64,000 bases of DNA from an uncultured Lachnospiraceae bacterium (GCA_900317755.1 ONHZ01000066.1:26379-90378); one strand, 5' to 3'. Counted from the stretch's first letter, positions 8,703 through 17,809 are shown. Program-made: numbers and translations. Notes: a model not told the origin generated them from the letters alone.

Positions 8703-9137
8703 ATGAAGATTTCTACAAAAGGAAGATATGCGCTTCGGCTGATGCTCGATCTTGCCATCTATGACACCGGCGACCCGATTTCCCTAAAGGATGTGGCGAA
8801 GCGTCAGAAAATTTCAGAGAAATATTTGGAGCAGATTATCTCTGTCCTAAACCGCGGCGGCCTTGTAAAAAGTGTCCGTGGAGCGCAGGGCGGATATGTG
8901 CTTCGGAAGAAGCCGCCGGACATTACTGTCGGTGACATCTTAAGGCTCACCGAAGGTGACCTCGCACCCGTCGCATGCGTAGGAAAAGATCCCGAGGAAT
9001 GCGACATGAAGTCGACCTGCGTCACGATTTATGTCTGGAACAAGCTTGCCAAGGCAATCGCAGATGTCGTCGACAACATCACCCTCCAGGACCTGGTTGA
9101 CGAAAGCGCCGCGAAGGCGGATACATATGTGATATAA
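8703..9137 (+). CDS. Rrf2-family transcriptional regulator (CymR/IscR type)
   Basis: A winged-helix regulator of 144 residues. The N-terminal helix-turn-helix (MKISTKGRYALRLMLDLA, then KISEKYLEQII) and the wing GAQGGYVL are characteristic. It carries three cysteines, C92, C100 and C106 (ACVGKDPEECDMKSTC), the spacing region used by IscR-type proteins to hold an iron-sulfur cluster, whereas CymR of Bacillus lacks them. Its place behind cysK points to control of cysteine synthesis, so it may act as a CymR-like repressor, possibly with cluster sensing. CymR versus IscR cannot be decided from sequence alone. Confidence 0.88.
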   Translation: MKISTKGRYALRLMLDLAIYDTGDPISLKDVAKRQKISEKYLEQIISVLNRGGLVKSVRGAQGGYVLRKKPPDITVGDILRLTEGDLAPVACVGKDPEECDMKSTCVTIYVWNKLAKAIADVVDNITLQDLVDESAAKADTYVI

Positions 9138-9203
9138 TTTGACCAGTTTACCGTTCACACATGCGTTATCATGAAGAATAATGAATGAACTGTAATTGAT
9201 TTA

Positions 9204-9233
9204 AAAAGAGCACCATAGCAGGTGCTCTTTTTT
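9204..9233 (+). terminator. Terminator of the cysK-Rrf2 operon
   Basis: AGAGCACC and GGTGCTCT form a perfect stem around the loop ATAGCA. It is flanked by AAAA on the left and TTTTTT on the right. Confidence 0.9.
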
Positions 9234-9249
9234 GCACGAATCTCTCCAC

Positions 9250-9278
9250 TTGTCAAAAGCTTGAATTAGCGTTATGAT
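9250..9278 (+). promoter_or_regulatory. Promoter of def
   Basis: TTGTCA at 9250-9255 and TATGAT at 9273-9278 are spaced by 17 bases, about 35 bases before the def start and just after the preceding terminator. Confidence 0.6.
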
Positions 9279-9314
9279 TATTTTTCATGAAAACTATGAA
9301 AGGAATTTGAAATA

Positions 9315-9812
9315 ATGGCTTTAAGAGAAATAAGAATACAGGGGGATCCGATACTTGAGAAGGTCTGCAAGCCGGTAGACAAGCTTACGGACAGACTGAA
9401 TACACTAATAGATGATATGCTTGAGACAATGCATGATGCAAATGGCGTCGGACTTGCAGCACCTCAGGTCGGCGTGCTTCGAAGAATCGTTGTTATCGAT
9501 GTCGAGGACGAGCACGGACCGTATGTCCTCATCAATCCAGAAATCACAGAATCCGATGGCGAGCAGGATGGAGAAGAAGGCTGCCTCTCACTGCCAGGCA
9601 AGATGGGAGAAGTAAAACGCCCGAATCATGTCATCTGCAAGGCTCTCAATCGTAATATGCAGGAGCAGACCATAGAGGGCACTGAGCTCCTCGCCCGCTG
9701 CATCTGCCACGAACTCGACCACCTCGATGGCCATATGTACACCGAGAAAGTCATCGGTGCCCTTCAGGACGTCCCGACTGAGGACGAGGGAGATACTGAT
9801 ACTGAAGATTGA
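9315..9812 (+). CDS. def: Peptide deformylase
   Basis: This enzyme removes the formyl group from nascent proteins. The 165-residue product has all three family motifs in order: GVGLAAPQ (44-51), EGCLSLP (metal ligand C90) and CHELDHLDG (metal ligands H132 and H136, catalytic E133). The acidic C-terminal tail (DEGDTDTED) is dispensable-looking. It begins the def-fmt-rsmB-rlmN translation block under its own promoter. A palindromic element separates it from fmt. Confidence 0.95.
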   Translation: MALREIRIQGDPILEKVCKPVDKLTDRLNTLIDDMLETMHDANGVGLAAPQVGVLRRIVVIDVEDEHGPYVLINPEITESDGEQDGEEGCLSLPGKMGEVKRPNHVICKALNRNMQEQTIEGTELLARCICHELDHLDGHMYTEKVIGALQDVPTEDEGDTDTED

Positions 9813-9818
9813 GTTACA

Positions 9819-9909
9819 AACTCGAGCGAAGCAAAAATGAACAAAATTCCCATATTGAATGTGACGCGAGCGTATATTGGAGAATATATTCATTTTTGCG
9901 ATGCGAGTT
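9819..9909. repeat. Inverted repeat between def and fmt
   Basis: The arm 9819-9841 (AACTCGAGCGAAGCAAAAAT and three more bases) is complementary, with a small internal mismatch, to 9889-9909 (ending TTTTTGCGATGCGAGTT). Inside, ATTCCCATAT and ATATTGGAGAAT extend the stem. It starts 6 bases after the def stop and ends 17 bases before fmt. Its end sequences recur near recA-recX and, in part, before era. Confidence 0.65.
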
Positions 9910-9926
9910 GATAGTAAGAGGTTCGT

Positions 9927-10880
9927 ATGAAAATTTTGTTCATGGGCACTCCGGATTTTGCCTTGACGATTTTGAAAAGCGTTGCGACGAAGCACGAGAT
10001 TTCGCTCGTCGTCACGCAGCCTGACCGTGTGAATGGCCGCGGCGGCAAGATCACGATGTCTCCTGTGAAGGAGTGGGCTCTTAAGAATGGAGTCGAAGTT
10101 TTCCAGCCTGAAAAAATTAAATCAGAAGAATCAGTGGCATTCCTGAAAGAATATGCCGAGAAGATTGGTGGCTTTGATGTCGCAGTTGTCGCAGCTTATG
10201 GTCAGATTCTGCCGACTTCCATACTGTATCTGCCGAGGCTTCATTCAGTGAATGTTCATGCCTCACTTCTTCCGAAGTACAGGGGCGCAGCACCGATTCA
10301 ATGGGCGATCTTAAATGGCGATAAAGTCACCGGTGTCACTACGATGCTGATGGGACCAGGCCTTGATGATGGTGACATTCTAGAGCAGCGCAGCGTCACG
10401 ATTTTTGATGACGAGACAGGCGAGAGCCTTTTCGATAAGCTGGCCTACGTAGGCAGTGAGCTGATCCTCGATACACTTGACAAGCTTTCAAAAAATGAAA
10501 TTATTCCGATAAAACAGGATGAGGAAAATGCTACGCATGTTTCTATGATCAAGAAGGATATGGGAAGGCTTGATTTTTCAAAGCCTGCAGAGGTGCTCGA
10601 GCGGTATGTAAGGGGACTTTATTCCTGGCCGGGTGCATTCTTTGTATTCCAGGGGAAGAATGTGAAAATTATTAAGGCATCCATCATGGATGATCCTGAA
10701 TCAGATGAATATCAAACGGCATCTACAGGCACAATGTTCTGTGATGGAAAATCACTCCTTTATATCAAGACAGGCAATAATGCACTAAAGATTGAAAGAC
10801 TTCAGATTCCGGGGAAGAAAGCAATGGATACTGCTGACTTCCTGCGTGGACACAAGGTAAATCCGATTGAAAAACTCTAA
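9927..10880 (+). CDS. fmt: Methionyl-tRNA formyltransferase
   Basis: It formylates initiator Met-tRNA using 10-formyltetrahydrofolate. The product has 317 residues. The N-terminal Rossmann domain begins MKILFMGTPDFA. The catalytic set N109, H111 and D147 lies in VNVHASLLPKYRGAAPIQWA and MGPGLDDGD, and the C-terminal OB domain includes RYVRGLYSWPGAF. It is paired functionally with def, which removes the same formyl group. The next gene, rsmB, starts within its last codons. Confidence 0.95.
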   Translation: MKILFMGTPDFALTILKSVATKHEISLVVTQPDRVNGRGGKITMSPVKEWALKNGVEVFQPEKIKSEESVAFLKEYAEKIGGFDVAVVAAYGQILPTSILYLPRLHSVNVHASLLPKYRGAAPIQWAILNGDKVTGVTTMLMGPGLDDGDILEQRSVTIFDDETGESLFDKLAYVGSELILDTLDKLSKNEIIPIKQDEENATHVSMIKKDMGRLDFSKPAEVLERYVRGLYSWPGAFFVFQGKNVKIIKASIMDDPESDEYQTASTGTMFCDGKSLLYIKTGNNALKIERLQIPGKKAMDTADFLRGHKVNPIEKL

Positions 10881-12285
10881 TACGAAAAGTAAATCAAAGG
10901 ACAGTAAGTCATCAGGAAATGTTGCTGGGAAAAATAATGTGAGAAAAGCACAAAAAAATGCTGTGCATTTCAATGCCCGTGAAACTTCACTTCTCATTAT
11001 CATGGATGTCCTCGAGGACAAGAAATATTTAAAGGATGCCAGAGAAAAGCATTTCTATGATCTTCGGAAGAATGGCATTTACCCTGATTCCCGCGACAGG
11101 TCTTTCATAAATTCGCTTTCAAAAGGCGTGGTAGAAAAATGCCTCACGCTTGATTATATGATTGATTCATATTCAAAGACCTGGACTTTTGAAATGGAGC
11201 CTGTCATCAGGAGTATTCTCCGCATGGCAGTATACGAATTATTTTTCTTCGACAGGACACCGGATTATTCTTCGATAAATGAAGCCGTAAATCTCACGAA
11301 GAGACACGGCTACACACGCCTTTCAGGTTTTGTAAACGGGGTGCTTCGGAATATTTCAAGGCACAAGGATGAGCTAATCTCAAAGATAGATAAAAATCAA
11401 AAGGCAGAGGTAAAATACTCGATTCCAAATGAAATTTTCAGGGCTTTTGAAGTAGACTACGGGTATGATCAGGCAGTAAAAATTGCAGAAGCTTTTGAAC
11501 TTCCTGAGACTATTACAGCAAGAGTAATCACACAGAGAATCTCTGCAGATGCGCTTATTCAAAAGCTTTCAGACGAGAATATCGATGCAGAAAAATATGA
11601 TGATGTCTCAATCGTCATAAAGGATTCTGAAAAAATTCTTTCATCAAAGACATTCAAGGATGGGCTATTCTATATTCAGGACCTGTCTTCTATGATGGTG
11701 GAGAGGGAATTCTCAAAGATAGAAAATGCGATTGATAAGAATTCTGAAAATGAGAAAATTCATCTTCTCGATCTTTGCAGCGCACCGGGCGGAAAATCCA
11801 TAGATTTTTCTGATACCTATGGAGAAAATATTAATATTATTTCATGTGACGTCTCGGAGAAAAAGATAAAAAAAATTAATGAAAATACTAAAAAATTTTC
11901 TCTTTCAAATATTACTTCGACTGTAAATGACGCTTCAGTATTGAATCCAGATTTTGAGAATGCATTTGACATTGTGCTCTGTGATGTCCCCTGCTCTGGC
12001 CTTGGCACCTGCTCACACAGACCGGAAGTCAAGTACCGTCAGTCAGAAGCTGGATTTTGTGATCTTCGTATCATCCAGACAAAGATAATAGAAAATGCAT
12101 CGAAATATGTGAAAGCAGGCGGCTTTCTCATTTACTCCACCTGCACTTTTAATAAAGAAGAGAATGATGAAATCATAGAAAAATTTCTTGCAGAGCATAG
12201 TGCATTTAAATGCGTAGAGCAGAAGACCATATTTCCTGATGCACTGCATGATGGATTTTTTATTTCAATACTCAGGACGCAATAA
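10867..12285 (+). CDS. rsmB: 16S rRNA m5C967 methyltransferase RsmB
   Basis: A SAM-dependent rRNA methyltransferase of 472 residues. An N-terminal NusB-like domain (NARETSLLIIMDVLE onward, about residues 37-180) precedes the methyltransferase domain with DLCSAPGGKS (SAM binding), DVPCSGLG and YSTCTFNKEEND, the last two holding the two active-site cysteines. The proposed TTG start overlaps fmt by 14 bases, with AAGG about 9 bases upstream. The basic, Ser/Lys-rich first 36 residues are unusual, and an in-frame GTG at 10939 is an alternative start. No ATG precedes the conserved domain. Confidence 0.9.
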   Translation: MKNSNTKSKSKDSKSSGNVAGKNNVRKAQKNAVHFNARETSLLIIMDVLEDKKYLKDAREKHFYDLRKNGIYPDSRDRSFINSLSKGVVEKCLTLDYMIDSYSKTWTFEMEPVIRSILRMAVYELFFFDRTPDYSSINEAVNLTKRHGYTRLSGFVNGVLRNISRHKDELISKIDKNQKAEVKYSIPNEIFRAFEVDYGYDQAVKIAEAFELPETITARVITQRISADALIQKLSDENIDAEKYDDVSIVIKDSEKILSSKTFKDGLFYIQDLSSMMVEREFSKIENAIDKNSENEKIHLLDLCSAPGGKSIDFSDTYGENINIISCDVSEKKIKKINENTKKFSLSNITSTVNDASVLNPDFENAFDIVLCDVPCSGLGTCSHRPEVKYRQSEAGFCDLRIIQTKIIENASKYVKAGGFLIYSTCTFNKEENDEIIEKFLAEHSAFKCVEQKTIFPDALHDGFFISILRTQ

Positions 12286-12418
12286 AGAGTTAACTATTGC
12301 AGTGAACAGGTATAATGAATGCTGGAATCTGTATTCGGAAGATAGTAATTAACAACTGATTCTGTACAGAAAAATAATTGATGTGAGAATAATAAAAGTA
12401 AAAGAAGACTGGTAAACC

Positions 12419-13459
12419 ATGACAGACGAAAAAATAGACATCCTGTCTCTTACAAATGAAAAACTAAAAGCCTTCATCACAGACGACTTCCAGGAGAAGC
12501 CCTTCCATGCAAAGCAGATTTTCACCTGGCTTCATCAGCGCAACTGCACAAGTTTTGACGAGATGACGGACCTTTCGAAGAATCTTCGAGAAAGCCTAAA
12601 AGATAAGGCTGCAATCAGCACGCTGAAGGTTCTAAGGAAGCAGGTTTCAAAGCTTGATGGTACACGGAAATACCTATTCGAACTCGCGGATGGAAATACG
12701 ATAGAGTCTGTCTTCATGCAGTATGAATATGGCGCATCGGTCTGCGTCTCTACAGAAGTAGGCTGCGATATGGGCTGCTCCTTCTGTGCCTCCACGGTTG
12801 GTGGAAAGGTGAGGGAACTCACGGCCGGCGAGATGCTTTCGCAGGTTTATGAAATAGAAAAGGACAGCGGCATACGAATTTCCCACGTCGTCCTGATGGG
12901 TATGGGCGAGCCATTGAACAATCTTGAGAATGTGCTTGATTTTATCGAAATTCTTACAGATAAAAATGGAAAGAATCTATCCGAGCGGAATATTACGATT
13001 TCAACATCGGGCATTGTTCCGAAAATAAAAGAGCTTGCTGACAAAGAACTTCAGATTACACTTGCACTGTCGCTTCATGCATCGACGCAAGGTGCGCGGG
13101 AGAAATTAATGCCTGTTGCAAAAAAATATTCTCTTGATGAGACGATTGATGCGATGCGCTATTATTTTGAAAAGACAGGACGAAGGGTGTCCTTTGAGTA
13201 TGCCCTGATAAAAGGTGAAAACGATACAGATTCTGATGTCGAAAATATTTACAGACTCCTACATGGCATAAACTGTCATCTGAATCTGATTCCGGTAAAT
13301 CCAGCACGCGGTGACGCATTTACTGCGCCGGACAGACAGGCTACAGAACTATTTCAAAAGAAACTTGAAAAAATGGGGATAAATGTTACTATTAGAAGAG
13401 CGCTTGGTCGCGATATAGACGGAGCATGTGGAGAGCTTAGAAGAAAAGTAATGAACTAA
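12419..13459 (+). CDS. rlmN: 23S rRNA/tRNA m2A methyltransferase RlmN
   Basis: A radical SAM enzyme that methylates C2 of adenosine 2503 in 23S rRNA and A37 in some tRNAs. The product has 346 residues. The cluster motif CDMGCSFC gives C116, C120 and C123, and the methyl-carrying cysteine near the C-terminus is in DGACGELRRK (C337). HAKQIFTWLHQRN is the family N-terminal motif. It is separated from rsmB by 133 bases in which no clear terminator or promoter is visible. prpC follows by 8 bases. Confidence 0.95.
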   Translation: MTDEKIDILSLTNEKLKAFITDDFQEKPFHAKQIFTWLHQRNCTSFDEMTDLSKNLRESLKDKAAISTLKVLRKQVSKLDGTRKYLFELADGNTIESVFMQYEYGASVCVSTEVGCDMGCSFCASTVGGKVRELTAGEMLSQVYEIEKDSGIRISHVVLMGMGEPLNNLENVLDFIEILTDKNGKNLSERNITISTSGIVPKIKELADKELQITLALSLHASTQGAREKLMPVAKKYSLDETIDAMRYYFEKTGRRVSFEYALIKGENDTDSDVENIYRLLHGINCHLNLIPVNPARGDAFTAPDRQATELFQKKLEKMGINVTIRRALGRDIDGACGELRRKVMN

Positions 13460-13467
13460 GGTAAAAT

Positions 13468-14193
13468 ATGCAGAGTATTGGTATTTCAGACAAGGGAATA
13501 AGGCGTGAAAAGAATGAAGATTCTTTTTATCGGACGGACGAGAGTATTGGGGCACTTAAGAATCTTTATGCTGTCTGTGATGGCATGGGCGGACACAAGG
13601 CAGGTGAGGTCGCAAGCCAGACTGCAATAGATGTCCTTACAGAGTGCATTATGAATCATGACTATGAAGACGCAGTCAGCGTCATTCAGGATTCGATCAC
13701 AGAGGCAAATAAAGAAGTATATTCCTTTGCAAATTCAGACAGGTCTCGAAACGGCATGGGAACCACACTGGTTGCTGCTACTATTGATGAGAACAATATG
13801 ACAGTTGCAAATGTCGGTGACAGCAGGCTGTATGTTATTTCTAAAGACAAAATCAGACAGATCACGGTAGACCATTCTGTAGTCGAGGAACTCTTACGCA
13901 GTGGTGCGATTACAGAAGATTCAGAAATATATCATGCTCAGAAGCACAAAATCACCAGGGCAGTAGGTGCAGAAGAAACAGTGGATATTGATTTCTTTCA
14001 CTACACACTTTCAATGGATGACTATGTATTACTGTGCTCTGACGGTCTTACAAATGAAGTAAAAAATGAAGAGATCCTGACTGTAGTAAGTGGCGAGGGC
14101 TCGGTAGAGGAAAAGGCAAAGACGCTTGTCAATCTCGCAAACGAACATGGTGGAAATGATAATATTACGGTTTTACTTATAAAACCTTTTTAA
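13468..14193 (+). CDS. prpC: PP2C-family Ser/Thr phosphatase
   Basis: This manganese-dependent phosphatase reverses phosphorylation by the adjacent PASTA kinase. The product has 241 residues, with the metal-binding motifs in order: REKNEDSFY, AVCDGMGGHKAGE, VANVGDSRLY, LCSDGLTNE and GGNDNITVLL. It begins 8 bases after rlmN and ends 17 bases before the kinase, so the pair is co-expressed. No membrane segment is present; it is a cytoplasmic protein. Confidence 0.94.
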   Translation: MQSIGISDKGIRREKNEDSFYRTDESIGALKNLYAVCDGMGGHKAGEVASQTAIDVLTECIMNHDYEDAVSVIQDSITEANKEVYSFANSDRSRNGMGTTLVAATIDENNMTVANVGDSRLYVISKDKIRQITVDHSVVEELLRSGAITEDSEIYHAQKHKITRAVGAEETVDIDFFHYTLSMDDYVLLCSDGLTNEVKNEEILTVVSGEGSVEEKAKTLVNLANEHGGNDNITVLLIKPF

Positions 14194-14210
14194 TATGAGA
14201 GGGAATCTTA

Positions 14211-16352
14211 ATGGATAATATGAATACAAATGTTGAATCCGGTATTATGCTTGCAAACCGATATGAAATACTGGATAAAATCGGTGCAGGCGGAATGAGT
14301 GATGTTTTTCTTGCAAAGGATCACTCATTAGGCCGTGAGGTTGCTGTAAAGATCCTGAAGCAGGAGTTTGCAGAGGACAGGACCTTTGTCGCAAAGTTTC
14401 GTGCAGAGGCACAGGCAGCAGCAGGACTTGAGCATCCGAATATTGTCAGCATTTACGACGTTGGCAGTGAAGGCAGCCTTTATTATATCGTAATGGAATA
14501 TGTTGAGGGCATTACCCTGAAGACATATATAAATAAAAAGGGCAGACTTACATACAATGAAGCCCTTTCCATTGCAATACAGGTAGGCCGGGGAATTGAA
14601 GCTGCCCACAAGAAGAATATTATCCATAGGGATATTAAGCCTCAGAATATCATCATTTCACGTGAGGGCAAGGTAAAGGTCATGGACTTTGGTATTGCCC
14701 GTGCAGTGACTTCGAATACCGTCAGCGCAGATATTATGGGGTCTGTGCATTATGCTTCTCCTGAACAGGCAAGAAATGGCTATGTTACCTTTACGACTGA
14801 TATCTATTCTCTCGGAATTGTGATGTATGAAATGGTGACAGGACGTGTGCCGTACGATGGAGAGACTACTGTTGCCATTGCGATCCAGCATCTGCAGGGT
14901 GAAATGGTTCCTCCTTCAGAGTATGCACCGGATCTCCCAATTGCTGTCGAGCGCATTATCCAGAAGGCTACGATGAAGACGCAGAGCAGACGTTATCAGA
15001 CAATGGGCGATATGCTTATCGATTTGAAAAAGGCTCTTGCAAATCCAAATGACGATTTCGTTGTCATCCCTGATGCTGATGAAAATATGAAGACCAGGGT
15101 CATCACGGATGAGGAAATGGACGAGATTCAGAAAAATGCTGAAAAGGCATTTATGAAGCAGGCCGAAGAAGATGATGATGAGGATGACGAGGACGAGGAA
15201 GAAGAGAGACCCAAAAAGAAGAGAAAGTCAAAACCTAAAGATGAAGATGAGGATGATGACGAAGAAGACGATGAAGAGGATGATGACGAAGAGGATGATG
15301 ACGACGACGATGAAAGCTCAGGACGTGAAAAAGTCATCACAGTGCTTGGAATCATCGCGGCCATCGTTATTGTTATTATCATCATTGTAATTGCAGCCAG
15401 CTCGCTTGGACTCTTCAAGAGAATAAAGTCAAACAGTTCAAATTCATCTGGAGCGATTACAGAAGAAACGGATGATTCTTCAAGTGATGCATCAAGCGGT
15501 ACCAGCGATTCATCAGATAATGTCACAGTGCCTTCAGTCATAGGAATGAATAAGACGGATGCAAAGAAGACCTTAAAGGATCAGGGACTAGGCTTTAAGG
15601 ATGGCGGCGTTCAGTCTTCAGATGATTATGAAGAAGGTCTTGCTGTTTCCCAGGATGCAGAAGCAGGTTCTGAAGTAAAGAAAAACACTACAGTCACTGT
15701 CAAATTCTCAAGCGGCAAGGGTGCGATTACCATTCCTTCAGTAGTAGGTTATGACGAGGCATCTGCAATAAATACCCTTACGGATGCAGGTTTCAAGTAT
15801 GTAAGGAATTATGATTACAGTGATTCTGTAGAAACTGGAAAAGTCATCTCCCAGTCTCCTGAAGGAAATACTGCAGGAAAATCAGGTGATACAATTACTA
15901 TTATGGTAAGCCAGGGCAAGGAACAGAAGAAGGTTCCATCTATTGTTGGAAAGACACAGGCAGATGCTGAAAGTGCAATTACAGCAGCAGGTCTTGTAGT
16001 CGGTGACATCACTGAGGTGAACAGTGATACCGTTGCAGCAGGAAGTGTAATAGAGCAGGATCCTGCGACAGGCACGAATGTCGACAGCGGAAGCCCGGTT
16101 AATTTTGTGATCTCCCTTGGCAAAGAAGAAGTATATTATTCATATTCAGGTTCTGTAGAATCTAAGAATAATGAGAAAACTACATGGACTTTAAAGGATG
16201 GAAATCAGAATGTCATAAATACATGGTCTGTTGATGCCGGAAGCTCGCTTACCATCAGTGCAAATGGCATGTCCACAAGCTCGGGTACACTTTTCTATGA
16301 GACTGAATCAGGACAGACAGGTTCACAGTCAGTGAACTTCACAAAGCAGTGA
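14211..16352 (+). CDS. prkC: PASTA-domain Ser/Thr protein kinase
   Basis: A membrane kinase that senses muropeptides or lipid II and controls cell-wall growth. The 713 residues hold a kinase domain (about 18-280: GAGGMSDVFLAKD, catalytic K47, HRDIKPQN near 138, DFGIARA). A very acidic linker of Asp/Glu runs (about 318-372, with a basic RPKKKRKSK patch) precedes a single membrane helix near 378-402. Three PASTA repeats follow, each with a PSVxG-type start (VPSVIGM, IPSVVGY, VPSIVGK), and then about 70 extra residues of beta-like sequence after the last PASTA. In many Firmicutes rsgA follows this gene; here a terminator and rpe follow directly. Confidence 0.95.
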   Translation: MDNMNTNVESGIMLANRYEILDKIGAGGMSDVFLAKDHSLGREVAVKILKQEFAEDRTFVAKFRAEAQAAAGLEHPNIVSIYDVGSEGSLYYIVMEYVEGITLKTYINKKGRLTYNEALSIAIQVGRGIEAAHKKNIIHRDIKPQNIIISREGKVKVMDFGIARAVTSNTVSADIMGSVHYASPEQARNGYVTFTTDIYSLGIVMYEMVTGRVPYDGETTVAIAIQHLQGEMVPPSEYAPDLPIAVERIIQKATMKTQSRRYQTMGDMLIDLKKALANPNDDFVVIPDADENMKTRVITDEEMDEIQKNAEKAFMKQAEEDDDEDDEDEEEERPKKKRKSKPKDEDEDDDEEDDEEDDDEEDDDDDDESSGREKVITVLGIIAAIVIVIIIIVIAASSLGLFKRIKSNSSNSSGAITEETDDSSSDASSGTSDSSDNVTVPSVIGMNKTDAKKTLKDQGLGFKDGGVQSSDDYEEGLAVSQDAEAGSEVKKNTTVTVKFSSGKGAITIPSVVGYDEASAINTLTDAGFKYVRNYDYSDSVETGKVISQSPEGNTAGKSGDTITIMVSQGKEQKKVPSIVGKTQADAESAITAAGLVVGDITEVNSDTVAAGSVIEQDPATGTNVDSGSPVNFVISLGKEEVYYSYSGSVESKNNEKTTWTLKDGNQNVINTWSVDAGSSLTISANGMSTSSGTLFYETESGQTGSQSVNFTKQ

Positions 16353-16362
16353 TGATAGTTTG

Positions 16363-16392
16363 GGGACAAGACAGGTCTTGTCCCTTATTTTT
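16363..16392 (+). terminator. Terminator after prkC
   Basis: GGGACAAGAC and GTCTTGTCCC are perfectly complementary across a 2-base gap, effectively a stem with a 6-base loop, followed by TTATTTTT. It lies between prkC and rpe. Confidence 0.8.
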
Positions 16393-16416
16393 AATTATTA
16401 ATGGACTGGAGTTTTT

Positions 16417-17073
16417 ATGAATTGTTTATCACCCTCAATATTAAGCTGTGATTTTACACGCCTCGGCTCTGAAATAAGCGCAATAGATTCTGCTGGTGCA
16501 CAGTATGTTCATATAGATGTCATGGATGGACATTTCGTTCCAAATATTTCACTTGGCATTCCTGTTGTAAAGTCAATCCGGAATATTACCGACAGGCTTC
16601 TGGATGTGCATCTCATGATTGATGACCCGGAAAAATATATCGATGCATTTGCAAAGGCAGGTGCAGATATCATCACGATTCATGCAGAGGCAACAAACCA
16701 TCTTGACAGGGCAATAGAAATAATTCATGAGGCAAAGTGCGTTGCAGGAGTTGCACTGAATCCTGCGACTCCGGTCTCATCGATAAAGTATGTTCTTCCG
16801 AAAATAGATATGGTTCTTCTCATGAGCGTAAATCCGGGCTTTGGAGGGCAGAAGTTCATACCTTATACCTTTGATAAATTAAGAGATCTTAATGCACTTA
16901 TTGAAGAGGCGGGTGTTGATCCTGACATAGAGATAGATGGCGGCGTGAATCTGAATAATGCCAAGGCTCTTCTTGACAGCGGTGCAAATATACTTGTTGC
17001 AGGAAGTGCAGTATTTTCTGATGATGATGAGATAGAGGATAATGTCAGGGCGTTCCTTGAGCTTATGGAATAA
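16417..17073 (+). CDS. rpe: Ribulose-phosphate 3-epimerase
   Basis: It interconverts ribulose 5-phosphate and xylulose 5-phosphate in the pentose phosphate pathway. The product is a 218-residue TIM barrel starting SPSILSCDFTRLG, with VHIDVMDGHFVPNIS (metal and catalytic Asp), LDVHLMIDDP, MSVNPGFGGQKF and EIDGGVNLNNA. Length and motifs are complete. The thiamine pyrophosphokinase gene follows after 23 bases, the usual Firmicute order. Confidence 0.95.
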   Translation: MNCLSPSILSCDFTRLGSEISAIDSAGAQYVHIDVMDGHFVPNISLGIPVVKSIRNITDRLLDVHLMIDDPEKYIDAFAKAGADIITIHAEATNHLDRAIEIIHEAKCVAGVALNPATPVSSIKYVLPKIDMVLLMSVNPGFGGQKFIPYTFDKLRDLNALIEEAGVDPDIEIDGGVNLNNAKALLDSGANILVAGSAVFSDDDEIEDNVRAFLELME

Positions 17074-17096
17074 GAAAGATGAATAGGAAATAAGAA

Positions 17097-17801
17097 ATGC
17101 AGGAAATATTTGCGGAGAATTCCGGGAAAATTGAAGAAGGTGAAGATTCCGTCATTATTTTTTCTGGTGGAAGTATAGATATTCCATGTGCAATAAAGCT
17201 TTTGGATGCGCACAAAAATGCTGTGCTTATTGCGGCTGATAAGGGCATAGAGACCATGGCTGAAATGAACCTGATGCCTGATTTTATTATTGGCGATTTT
17301 GATTCTGCGTCAGAAGATGCTGTAAAGATTATTAAGAATCTGAATGAAGTTTATGGTATTTCGGTTGAAAAGCTCGTCCCGGAAAAGGATGATACGGATA
17401 CGGAAGATGCCGTGAAGCTGGCACTTTCGCATACGCTTGGCGACATATATATCCTTGGCGGGACTGGTACCAGGATAGACCATGTTTTAGGAAATATTGC
17501 AGTCCTTGGTATGGGACACGATGCCCATCGCCGTATTATTTTACAGGACAGCCATAATAGAATCGAGCTTCTTTTTGAAGATACAGTTATTAAAAAAGAA
17601 GAACTTTTTGGAAAATATATATCATTCTTTCCTTTTGGAGACAGGGTCGAAGGGCTGACGCTTGAAGGGTTCAAATATCCGCTGAAGAACTATTCTTTTG
17701 GAGGCTTCAATTCTCTTGGTGTGAGTAATGAATTGGCTGCTGAAGAAGGACATATTTCCTTCAATAGCGGCGTGCTCATCATGGTGCAGTCGAAGGACTA
17801 A
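17097..17801 (+). CDS. thiN: Thiamine diphosphokinase
   Basis: It makes thiamine diphosphate from thiamine and ATP. The 234-residue product shows AADKGIETM, PDFIIGDFDSAS (substrate and metal-binding aspartates), PEKDDTDTEDAV and LGGTGTRIDHVLGN, the standard two-domain signature. The N-terminus carries about 15 residues before the first strand. It lies in the rpe-thiN pair and ends 8 bases from the stop of a convergent small gene. Confidence 0.93.
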   Translation: MQEIFAENSGKIEEGEDSVIIFSGGSIDIPCAIKLLDAHKNAVLIAADKGIETMAEMNLMPDFIIGDFDSASEDAVKIIKNLNEVYGISVEKLVPEKDDTDTEDAVKLALSHTLGDIYILGGTGTRIDHVLGNIAVLGMGHDAHRRIILQDSHNRIELLFEDTVIKKEELFGKYISFFPFGDRVEGLTLEGFKYPLKNYSFGGFNSLGVSNELAAEEGHISFNSGVLIMVQSKD

Positions 17802-17809
17802 TATGTTTT

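Noticed and set aside
15128..15541. Serine-run open frame antisense to prkC
   Set aside because: It is the complement of the Asp/Glu codon runs in the kinase linker and has no start signals.
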